A stretch of DNA of 64,000 nt from G965233625 sp965233625 (GTDB lineage Bacteria; Planctomycetota; Planctomycetia; Pirellulales; Pirellulaceae): contig OZ247499.1 in assembly GCA_965233625.1 (NCBI GenBank), positions 434,001 to 498,000 of the forward strand. The letters run 5' to 3'. The position numbers were made by a program, and so were the translations under genes. Below, one piece after another: positions 35,035 through 42,511 of the stretch. The notes beneath the pieces were generated by a model. It worked only from the letters and a program-made list of their open reading frames with translations. It was not told the origin of the DNA and searched no databases. Position 1 is the stretch's first letter. Every line of letters begins with the position of its first letter.

Positions 35035-35868
35035 TCACGGGTTTTCAAGCAGGAACAACTGGCGACGCTGTTGTAATGTGGCGCCTGCCGCGTATTCGCT
35101 GATTTCAAACGCTTCGGCGAATTCAATCTGTTCGCCGCGCTCGCTGCCATATTCTTTGCATAACGCCTGGCGGAAGAAGCTCGCGCGGCTGCCGGTGTGG
35201 TGTATGTACCAGTCCCGCAGCCATTTCAGCCGTTCGTCCGCATCTGCGGGAACCGGAATCTCGTAGTTGCCATTGAACGGCAGGAAGTCGAATACCTGCG
35301 AAGCATGGCACGCCAGCATCGCCACGGTGCTTTCTATTTCGTCACCCGTATCAAGCACAATATCCGGCCGCAACGGATTGGGGCGCGTAAATAAGTCGGG
35401 CATGTAGGCCACAACAGGATCTTTCCGCAACGCGGGCACATCCGCCGCAATTAACGGCACAGTCACCATGTACGAGGCGTCCTGCACGGCCTGACCCACC
35501 GCGCGGTGGTCCGGGTGGTAATCGTTCGTGCGATGCGTCAGCACCAGATCCGGCTGATACGTGCGGATTTCACGGATAATAGCTTCACGCAACTCAAGCG
35601 ATGGCTGCAGATGTCCGTCCGCAAAATCCCAGACCAGGTATTCCGCGCCGATCACCGCACCCGCAGCGCGGGCTTCTTCCCGGCGGATGTCGACAAGTTG
35701 TGGCGGCTTCAAACGGTGATGCCCGGCGCTGCCATCGGTGACCGAGATCATCCTCACTTCATGCCCCGCCGCCCGGTATCTGGTGGCCAAACCGCCAGCG
35801 TGAAACTCAGCATCATCCGGGTGCGCGCCCAGGATCAGTAGCCTTAACGTCGTGTTTTCTGAATTCAT
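35035..35868 (-). CDS. PIG-L/LmbE family zinc deacetylase
   Basis: 277 aa from ATG 35868 (MNSENTTL). Family motifs: LLILGAHPDDAEFHAGGLAT (zinc His and Asp, N terminus), then LVLTHRTNDYHPDHRAVGQA (third zinc ligand). These enzymes deacetylate N-acetylglucosamine-linked substrates such as GlcNAc-malate (bacillithiol) or GlcNAc-inositol; the substrate here is open. A GTG at 35949 is an alternative start. It converges on the ferredoxin gene and is divergent from the RNA-repair operon. Confidence 0.88.
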   Translation of the reverse strand: MNSENTTLRLLILGAHPDDAEFHAGGLATRYRAAGHEVRMISVTDGSAGHHRLKPPQLVDIRREEARAAGAVIGAEYLVWDFADGHLQPSLELREAIIREIRTYQPDLVLTHRTNDYHPDHRAVGQAVQDASYMVTVPLIAADVPALRKDPVVAYMPDLFTRPNPLRPDIVLDTGDEIESTVAMLACHASQVFDFLPFNGNYEIPVPADADERLKWLRDWYIHHTGSRASFFRQALCKEYGSERGEQIEFAEAFEISEYAAGATLQQRRQLFLLENP

Positions 35869-36000
35869 AAACGGTCTTGAAATCACGGGAACCTGAAACA
35901 GTCGCGCGAACCTTTTTGCACGCTCGTTCTCTAGACAGAGAATCTTCACTCATTTGCAACGGTGAAACAAGTTTTCAGATGTGATTTAAGGACTGGTCCG

Positions 36001-36741
36001 ATGGGCGCGTCGCGAGGCAACTTCACCAAGTATCCACGCACGCCGCACCTTTTTGGCTCGACCGGCACAAGCGACGATAAACACCTCGGCGAGCAGGAGT
36101 CGCTGCGGATTCTGTCCGATGAGTCGTTGATCGTGGAGGAGAAGCTAGACGGCGCCAATGTGGGCATTCACTTTGCTGAGCCAGACGAGTTGATTTTGCA
36201 GTGCCGAGGACACGAAATCACCGAAGGCATGCATCCGCAATTCGATTTGTTCAAACAATGGTCCGCCGTCAAACAGCACGACTTATGGCAGATACTGAGT
36301 AACCGTTTCATTCTGTTCGGTGAATGGTTATACGCCAGGCACACGATTCACTACCGGCAACTCGACCACTACTTTTACGAATTCGATATCTACGATAAGC
36401 AGACCAGTTCGTTTCTGGATTTAGAGCAACGGCTTGGCATGTTGGCGGGCGCCGGCATTCAGACCGTACCGGTGATTCACACTGGCAGCATTTCGCGTCG
36501 CGACCTGTTTGAACTGATTGGTCCGTCCGCGTTCGATAGCCAGTTTGAAAACCCGCAGACAGGCCGGCAGGACAACCGTATGGAAGGGTTGTATCTACGC
36601 ACCGAAGCAGGTGGCGTTGTTAACGCGCGGGCGAAGGTCGTCCGCGCAGAATTCATTGAGAAGATTAAGCAAAGTTCGCACTGGAAAGAACAACCGCTGA
36701 CGCCCAATCTGCTGGCCGGTGGCGTCAGCATCTGGGATTAG
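36001..36741 (+). CDS. RNA ligase (T4 Rnl2-like nucleotidyltransferase domain)
   Basis: 246 aa from ATG 36001, which has AAGGA 8 nt upstream (a GTG at 35962 is less likely). Covalent nucleotidyltransferase motifs: I EEKLDGANVGI (AMP-accepting Lys ~48), III/IIIa FILFGEWLYARHTIHY, IV RMEGLYLRTE, V NARAKVVRAEF. RNA ligases of this superfamily join 3'-OH and 5'-phosphate ends using ATP. It is short: an isolated catalytic domain with little C-terminal extension. First gene of a three-gene operon with HD-Pnk and Pth2 (21-bp gap, then a 4-nt overlap), so it should be the sealing step of an RNA repair pathway. Confidence 0.88.
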   Translation: MGASRGNFTKYPRTPHLFGSTGTSDDKHLGEQESLRILSDESLIVEEKLDGANVGIHFAEPDELILQCRGHEITEGMHPQFDLFKQWSAVKQHDLWQILSNRFILFGEWLYARHTIHYRQLDHYFYEFDIYDKQTSSFLDLEQRLGMLAGAGIQTVPVIHTGSISRRDLFELIGPSAFDSQFENPQTGRQDNRMEGLYLRTEAGGVVNARAKVVRAEFIEKIKQSSHWKEQPLTPNLLAGGVSIWD

Positions 36742-36762
36742 AGAACAAAAGGCAGCACGGCA

Positions 36763-37884
36763 ATGAAGTGGGAGCAATTGAAAAACGCGTCGCTGCCACG
36801 TGTGATCGAATGGGCGGAAACGCAGCCCTGGTGTCAGGCTATGTCACAGTGTCAGCAGGATGCCCAGTGGCATGCTGAGGGCGATGTCTGGACGCACACC
36901 CGCATGGTGCTGTGCGAACTTACCGACCTGCAGGACTGGCCGACGCTCACCAGTCAGCAACAGAATGTGCTGATCTTCACGGCGCTGATGCACGACGTTG
37001 CCAAGCCGCTGACGACCGCCGTCGATCCGCAGACGGGCCACATCCGCAGTCCCAAACACGCCGTCAAAGGCGAACACATCGCCCGCCAGGTGCTGCGCGA
37101 TCTGGAATGTGACCTACACACCCGCGAAGAAATTGCCCGGTTAGTGCGGTTCCATGGGCGACCCGCATTCCTTGCCGAACGCGCGGACCCGGCCCACGAA
37201 GTCGCGAAACTATCCTGGCTTGTCAACAATCGGCTGCTTTATCTGTTCGCGCTGGCGGATACACGTGGCAGGACGACGGCTTCGATGAAACGCCCGGAAG
37301 AGGATCTTCACTTCTGGAAACTTCAGGCTGAAGAATTGGGCTGTTTTGAAACACCGTACTCCTTCGCAACTCCGCACGCCCGTTACACATTCTTCCACCA
37401 CCCGGAACCTAACCTGCACTACACGCCGCACGAAGCGTTTTCGTGCAAAGTCACGCTGATGGCCGGCCTGCCCGGCGCCGGAAAGGACACCTGGATCGCC
37501 GCCAACCGTGGTGATTTACCTGTGATTGCACTGGACGATATCCGGCGCGAGTTGAAGGTGCAGCCGACGGAAGATCAGGGGCGTGTTGCACAACTTGCCT
37601 ACGAGCGTTGCCGTGAACTGCTTCGCCAGGGGACTTCATTCGTTCACAACGCCACAAGCACGATGCGGACAACACGCAGCCGGTGGCTGAAATTGTTTGC
37701 GCAGTACAACGCCGGGATAGAGATCGTTTACATTGAACCGCAATTCGAAACATTACTCCGGCAGAACAAGCAGCGGCAGTCACCGGTGCCAGAAAAGGTG
37801 CTCCGTAAACTCGCCGGCCGGTGCGAACCGCCCACGTGGCTCGAATGCCATCATCTGACGATCACTGCCGGAAGCGACGCATGA
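36763..37884 (+). CDS. HD-Pnk: HD phosphoesterase fused to polynucleotide 5'-kinase
   Basis: 373 aa. The N-terminal HD domain (~30-170) shows the metal ligands: WHAEGDVWTHTRMV (His37, His45), ALMHDVAKPL (His77-Asp78), SPKHAVKGEH, RFHGRP and LFALADTRGR (Asp166). The C-terminal P-loop kinase (~225-370) shows TLMAGLPGAGKDTW (Walker A ~235-243), VIALDDIRREL (general-base Asp) and VHNATSTMRTTRSRW. The domain order and size match the HD-Pnk described from Runella, which removes 2',3'-cyclic and 3'-phosphates and phosphorylates 5'-OH ends, often beside a ligase gene. It would heal the broken ends that the upstream ligase seals. Confidence 0.9.
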   Translation: MKWEQLKNASLPRVIEWAETQPWCQAMSQCQQDAQWHAEGDVWTHTRMVLCELTDLQDWPTLTSQQQNVLIFTALMHDVAKPLTTAVDPQTGHIRSPKHAVKGEHIARQVLRDLECDLHTREEIARLVRFHGRPAFLAERADPAHEVAKLSWLVNNRLLYLFALADTRGRTTASMKRPEEDLHFWKLQAEELGCFETPYSFATPHARYTFFHHPEPNLHYTPHEAFSCKVTLMAGLPGAGKDTWIAANRGDLPVIALDDIRRELKVQPTEDQGRVAQLAYERCRELLRQGTSFVHNATSTMRTTRSRWLKLFAQYNAGIEIVYIEPQFETLLRQNKQRQSPVPEKVLRKLAGRCEPPTWLECHHLTITAGSDA

Positions 37885-38276
37885 ACCAATCCGCCACCCG
37901 CGTAAAACAGGTGCTGGTTGTCCGGCACGATCTGAAGATGCGTCGCGGGAAACAGATCGCTCAAGGCGCCCATGCCGCGATGTCTTTCCTATGCCGCCGA
38001 CTTCAACAACGACCGTCGCTGTCGATGGAAGATTTTACGGAAGCGGAACAAGCATGGCTAAACGGCGCCTTTGCAAAAGTCTGTTGCCGCGTCGACAGCG
38101 AAGAAGAGCTCATGGCCGTTTACAAAGATGCAGTGGATGCAGGGCTGGAGGTGCATCTGATAACCGACAGCGGCAAGACCGAGTTTCACGGAGTTCCCAC
38201 CCGCACCTGCCTAGCCATCGGCCCCGATCTGGCAGACCGCATTGATGCAATCACCGGGGATCTGAAGCTTCTGTAG
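37881..38276 (+). CDS. pth2: Pth2-type peptidyl-tRNA hydrolase
   Basis: 131 aa. Start ATG 37881 overlaps the HD-Pnk stop (ATGA). The Pth2 signature is VKQVLVVRHDLKMRRGKQIA followed by QGAHAAM (conserved Lys, Gln, His), and the C terminus TDSGKTEFHGVPTRTCLAIGP then DAITGDLKLL fits the family. Pth2 cleaves peptidyl-tRNA and is the archaeal/eukaryotic type; bacteria normally use the unrelated Pth. Its overlap with an RNA end-healing gene points to a tRNA-centred repair or recycling job (inference). Confidence 0.9.
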   Translation: MNQSATRVKQVLVVRHDLKMRRGKQIAQGAHAAMSFLCRRLQQRPSLSMEDFTEAEQAWLNGAFAKVCCRVDSEEELMAVYKDAVDAGLEVHLITDSGKTEFHGVPTRTCLAIGPDLADRIDAITGDLKLL

Positions 38277-38390
38277 AAGTCGTAGCCAATCGCTATTCTT
38301 TGCGTGAACTAGTTGAGCGGGTAAACTGACGCTTTGCTTCTTCCGCCCCGCAAGCCGCGCCCGCGGTTGCTGTATTTTCTAGAGAACGCC

Positions 38391-39428
38391 ATGAAAGCGC
38401 TGTTACTTTCTCAATACAAAGAGCTGAACGTCACGGATTTTGATAAGCCAGAGATTGGTCCATCGGACATCCTGGTCCAAGTGAAAGCCTGTGGCATCTG
38501 TGGCAGCGATATTCACGGCTACGATGGCAGCTCTGGGCGCCGCATTCCGCCTCTGGTGATGGGGCATGAAGCGGCCGGCGTGGTTACGGAAGTTGGCAGT
38601 GAAGTGACGGACTTTGCGGCTGGCGATCATGTAACTTTCGATTCAACGGTTTCCTGCGGCGCCTGTTACTTCTGCCGCCGGGGCGATATCAACTTGTGCG
38701 ATAACCGCATGGTGCTGGGCGTCTCCTGCGGCGAGTACCGGCGCCATGGCGCGTTTGCCGAGTACGTGTCAGTGCCACAGCACATCTGCTACAAGCTGCC
38801 CGAGGGATTGCCATTTGGTCATGCGGCCATGATCGAAGCCGTTTCGGTCGCCGTGCACGCCGCCAACCGCACGCCGGTTTCGCTTGGCGATACGGCCGTT
38901 GTGGTGGGCAGTGGTATGATCGGACTGCTGGTCATTCAAGCCATCCGGCTGGCAGGATGTTCGCAGGTGATTGCTGTAGACCTGGACGCAGGGCGGCTGG
39001 AAAAAGCAAAGCTGCTGGGCGCGGACATCGGATTGAAAGCGGACGAGGTTGATGTTCCCGCCGAGGTCAAGAAGCTGACCAACGGTCGCGGCGCCGACGT
39101 TGCCCTGGAAGTGGTGGGAGCGACGGCGACCATCGCAACTGCCATCGAAAGCACCCGCAAAGGCGGCGCGCTGACGCTGGTGGGAAATCTGGCGCCAAAG
39201 GTAGAAGTTCCTTTGCAGTCCATCGTAACGCGAGAACTGTCGCTGTACGGAAGCTGCGCATCAAGCGGTGAATATCCAGCCTGCATTGATCTGCTCGCCA
39301 GCGGCGCGATCCGCGTGGAAGACATGATCACCGCAACAGCCTCGCTCGAAGAAGGTCCTGACTGGTTTGCCAGGCTCTATGCCGGCGAACCCGGTGCGAT
39401 GAAAGTCATTCTCGACCCCACGATATAG
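38391..39428 (+). CDS. Zinc-dependent medium-chain alcohol/polyol dehydrogenase
   Basis: 345 aa from ATG 38391. Catalytic zinc motif CGICGSDIHGYDG and GHEAAGVV (~57-63); structural zinc lobe CGACYFCRRGDINLC; Rossmann segment AVVVGSGMIGLLVIQAIRLA (~165-185) followed by VIAVDLDAGRLEKAK (Asp favouring NAD). Closest style is sorbitol/threonine/galactitol-phosphate dehydrogenases. An upstream in-frame codon at 38334 would add 19 residues. 114 bp behind pth2, so perhaps a separate unit. Confidence 0.9.
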   Translation: MKALLLSQYKELNVTDFDKPEIGPSDILVQVKACGICGSDIHGYDGSSGRRIPPLVMGHEAAGVVTEVGSEVTDFAAGDHVTFDSTVSCGACYFCRRGDINLCDNRMVLGVSCGEYRRHGAFAEYVSVPQHICYKLPEGLPFGHAAMIEAVSVAVHAANRTPVSLGDTAVVVGSGMIGLLVIQAIRLAGCSQVIAVDLDAGRLEKAKLLGADIGLKADEVDVPAEVKKLTNGRGADVALEVVGATATIATAIESTRKGGALTLVGNLAPKVEVPLQSIVTRELSLYGSCASSGEYPACIDLLASGAIRVEDMITATASLEEGPDWFARLYAGEPGAMKVILDPTI

Positions 39429-39549
39429 ATCATCGTGCCGCAAAAACGCCGAACAGTTGATGCGTTCCCTGCGTAAACGAATTAGTAAAATATAGCTGCG
39501 TTGCCATAAATCCAGGGCGACGGTTCTGATCTTCTGTAAGGTTTCATCT

Positions 39550-40704
39550 ATGCGAATCCTCATTATCGCCGTTGCTGCGCTGGTAGCCGGGGCTTTGATC
39601 GGCGGCGGCATTACTCTGTCGGAGTTCTCCGGCGTTGAAGAAGTGACCACCATTGCGGATGTCGAAGTCAAAACGACAAGCCGGCCCGAAGTACAAGTCG
39701 TGAACGGCCGCACGCACAAGTTTGGCTCCATGCAACTACGCGGTACAAAGACCCATACTTTTGTGCTCAAAAACACCGGGGATAAACCGCTGACACTCGA
39801 ACAACGGGACACATCCTGCATGTGCACCTTAAGTCAGCTGGAAGCAGAACGGTTGATGCCGGGAGAAACCACGAACGTTGTGCTGACCTGGACACCAAAA
39901 CACACGAGCGAAAACTTCACCCAGACCGCTGAAATCGGAACCAACGACCCACGCACCCCTTTGCTTACGCTGCGCATCAGTGGCATCGTGCAAAAGGCAA
40001 TTGAACTAAGCCCCAGCACCGTGGATCTGCGTTCTTTTACCGCCAACGAGTCGCGTGAAGCGGTTCTGGACGTGCTTAGCTATTACGGCGACGACCTTGA
40101 AATTGAGAAACTGGAGATTCTACCCGAAGAGAATGCAGACCTCTTTACGCTCCAGCACGAGCCGGCGCCCGCCGATGTGGTGGATGCCAAGGGGGCAAAA
40201 AGCGGGGTGCGGGTCAAAGTATCTGCCAAATCCGGGTTGCCCCTGGGACGGATCCAGCGCAGAATCCGCGTGACGTACGCAGGCGATAAGCAGATTGAGG
40301 CCGACCTGACGGGTGAAGTCGTGAGCGACATCACCTGGCTGGCCTCGTCCAGCGGGTTCAACCGGAACGCCAATCTGCTGAGAATTGGCTCGATACCGCA
40401 AGGCAAAGGCAAAACTGTCAAAATGCATCTTGTGGTAAAAGGACCGCACCGCAAAGATACCAAGCTGGAAATATCGAGAACGGACCCTGCTGAAGCTTTA
40501 CAGGCAGAGATCGGTGAGCCGCGCGAGATTAACGCCGGTAAGTCGCTGATGTACCCTGTTACACTCACAATTCCGAAGGACGCCCCACCTGTTAGCCGGC
40601 TCGGACTTGCCGAGAAACGCCGCGCCGTGGTCGAGATTGCCACTACCCACCCTGATGTAAAACAGGTGCGTCTGCTAATTAATTTTGCTGTTGAACCCGA
40701 GTAG
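39550..40704 (+). CDS. DUF1573 protein with N-terminal membrane anchor
   Basis: 384 aa. The N-terminal helix (ILIIAVAALVAGALIGGGI) is an anchor or uncleaved signal. DUF1573 block at ~55-130: HKFGSMQLRGTKTHTFVLKN, TSCMCTLSQLEAERLMPGE, TNDPRTPLLTLRISG; two more beta-sandwich repeats follow. This immunoglobulin-like family is common in planctomycetes and Bacteroidetes with no assigned reaction. GTAAGG lies 8 nt before the ATG. 29 bp from the following cytochrome gene, so likely co-transcribed. Confidence 0.85.
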   Translation: MRILIIAVAALVAGALIGGGITLSEFSGVEEVTTIADVEVKTTSRPEVQVVNGRTHKFGSMQLRGTKTHTFVLKNTGDKPLTLEQRDTSCMCTLSQLEAERLMPGETTNVVLTWTPKHTSENFTQTAEIGTNDPRTPLLTLRISGIVQKAIELSPSTVDLRSFTANESREAVLDVLSYYGDDLEIEKLEILPEENADLFTLQHEPAPADVVDAKGAKSGVRVKVSAKSGLPLGRIQRRIRVTYAGDKQIEADLTGEVVSDITWLASSSGFNRNANLLRIGSIPQGKGKTVKMHLVVKGPHRKDTKLEISRTDPAEALQAEIGEPREINAGKSLMYPVTLTIPKDAPPVSRLGLAEKRRAVVEIATTHPDVKQVRLLINFAVEPE

Positions 40705-40733
40705 GACCGCCAGCGGCCTGGACTCAAGTAACT

Positions 40734-42377
40734 ATGACTACCCGAACGATCGCCGGTTTTGGCCGTTACGCAGTTATTGTCGCCGCCATGTTTGCCGGCT
40801 CGCTTTCATTAGCGTTCTTCACAGGCTGCCCGGACGAAACGCGGCAGGCGAAAATTGGCGTCCATCCGGTGAGCAGCCCCGCGGCGAACGGCGGAGAAGG
40901 CGCCGCTCAGCCCCCCGCGCCTGAACAACCAGTTACGGATCAGTTAGCACAGGGGCCGGGATACCCCGTCAAACCAGCAGATAAAAAGACGCCCCGCGAA
41001 GAGCTATTCAAAGACTGGCCCAAGCCAGAGGTCGCGTTGTTCATTACGGGGCGGCAGCACGGCTACATCGAACCCTGCGGCTGCACCGGGTTGGCCAATC
41101 AGAAGGGTGGTCTGGCGCGCCGTCGCACGCTCCACGATCAGCTGTTAGCCAAAAACTGGCCTCTCGCGCCCCTTGATCTTGGCAATCTGGTCCGCCGTAC
41201 CGGTAGGCAGGCGGAGATCAAGTTTCAGCGTGCGGCCGCCGGCCTGAAAACCATGAACTACGGGGCGATTGGCCTTGGTCCAGATGACCTGAAACTATCC
41301 AGCGATGAACTTTTCGCCACCACCGCCCACTCCGAAGATCAGCCGAGTGCATTTTTATCAGCGAATGTTTCTGTCCTTGCCCGCGACTTCACCAAGGAGT
41401 ACGCCGTCATCAAAGCTGGCGGAAAACGAATTGGCGTGACGGCTGTGCTGGGAACAAAACATGTGAAGGCAATTCCGCCCGGCGGCGACATATCGGCAGC
41501 CGATCCGGCGCAGGCGCTGGGAGTTGTCTGGCCCAAGCTAAAAGCGGAAAAGTGCGACCTGTATGTGCTGCTGGCGTTTGCCGGGCTGGAAGAATCCGCA
41601 GCCCTGTCGCAGCAATTCCCCGGCTTTCAGGTGGTTGTCACCGAAGGAGCCGATGGCGAGCCGCAGCGTGTGCCATCGGTCGTGCCAAAATCAGGCGCCA
41701 TGCTTGTGCAGACCGGCGTCAAAGGCATGTATGTTGGCGTCGTCGGCGTGTTCAACGATAAGACCCAGCCGCTACGCTACCAGCGCGTGCCACTGGACGA
41801 CCGTTTTGGCGATTCCCGCGAGATTCTTACGCTGATGTCACGTTATCAGGACGACCTCAAGGAAGCTGGTTTTGCCGGCCTCAACCTGAAGCCCTTCCCG
41901 CACCCGACGGGCCGCAAGTTTGTCGGGTCGCAGGCATGTAAGGACTGTCATGACGATGCCTACGAAGTCTGGAAGAAGTCGCCTCATTCCCACGCAACGG
42001 ATTCTCTCGTCAATCCGGGCGAACGGTCAGAGATCAGCCGCCACCACGATCCAGAATGCATCAGTTGCCATGTGACAGGCTGGAACCCACAGCGTTACAC
42101 CCCTTACGAGACTGGCTATCTCAGCCTCAAGCAGACACCTCTGCTGACGGGCAGCGGATGCGAAAACTGTCACGGCCCTGGTTCCAGCCATGTTGCCGCC
42201 GAGAATGGCGACATTGATGTCGATGACGACACTAGCGAGCGTTACCGCCGCGAAATGCGACTAACACTTGCTGAAGCCAAGAAGAACAAGTGCATCACCT
42301 GTCACGATCTCGACAACAGCCCAGACTTCCACAAGCCAGGCGCTTTCGAGAAGTACTGGGAAAAGATCAAGCACTAA
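40734..42377 (+). CDS. UshA-like / tetrahaem cytochrome c554-type lipoprotein
   Basis: 547 aa. Lipoprotein-like signal ending LAFFTGCPDE, Pro/Ala-rich linker (~35-90), then a 5'-nucleotidase/UshA-like metallophosphatase-related region (~100-370) marked by ITGRQHGYIEPCGCTGLANQ and KGGLARRR. The last ~150 residues hold four CxxCH haem sites (CKDCH, CISCH, CENCH, CITCH) as in cytochrome c554. Expected at the outer face of the inner membrane or in the periplasm. The metallophosphatase part lacks the usual Asp-x-His start, so hydrolase activity is doubtful. Electron partner unknown. Confidence 0.82.
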   Translation: MTTRTIAGFGRYAVIVAAMFAGSLSLAFFTGCPDETRQAKIGVHPVSSPAANGGEGAAQPPAPEQPVTDQLAQGPGYPVKPADKKTPREELFKDWPKPEVALFITGRQHGYIEPCGCTGLANQKGGLARRRTLHDQLLAKNWPLAPLDLGNLVRRTGRQAEIKFQRAAAGLKTMNYGAIGLGPDDLKLSSDELFATTAHSEDQPSAFLSANVSVLARDFTKEYAVIKAGGKRIGVTAVLGTKHVKAIPPGGDISAADPAQALGVVWPKLKAEKCDLYVLLAFAGLEESAALSQQFPGFQVVVTEGADGEPQRVPSVVPKSGAMLVQTGVKGMYVGVVGVFNDKTQPLRYQRVPLDDRFGDSREILTLMSRYQDDLKEAGFAGLNLKPFPHPTGRKFVGSQACKDCHDDAYEVWKKSPHSHATDSLVNPGERSEISRHHDPECISCHVTGWNPQRYTPYETGYLSLKQTPLLTGSGCENCHGPGSSHVAAENGDIDVDDDTSERYRREMRLTLAEAKKNKCITCHDLDNSPDFHKPGAFEKYWEKIKH

Positions 42378-42386
42378 GTATCGGGT

Positions 42387-42425
42387 CCCCTCGCCCCTCC
42401 GGGGAGAGGGCTAGGGTGAGGGGGG
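42387..42425. repeat. GC-rich hairpin repeat between convergent genes
   Basis: CCCTC-g-CCCC-tcc-GGGG-a-GAGGG (42388-42410) followed by CTAGGGTGAGGGG. This type of CCCTC/GAGGG palindrome recurs in intergenic DNA of many bacteria (REP/MITE-like). Lying between the convergent cytochrome and WD40 genes, it could also end transcription from both sides. Confidence 0.5.
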
Positions 42426-42511
42426 CACAGTTCGCCTTGATTGCCTACCGCCAGATACGATCTGCCTAACGCAGTAGCTGGTCACCCTTTGATAAGGTAC
42501 CACGCGACCGT

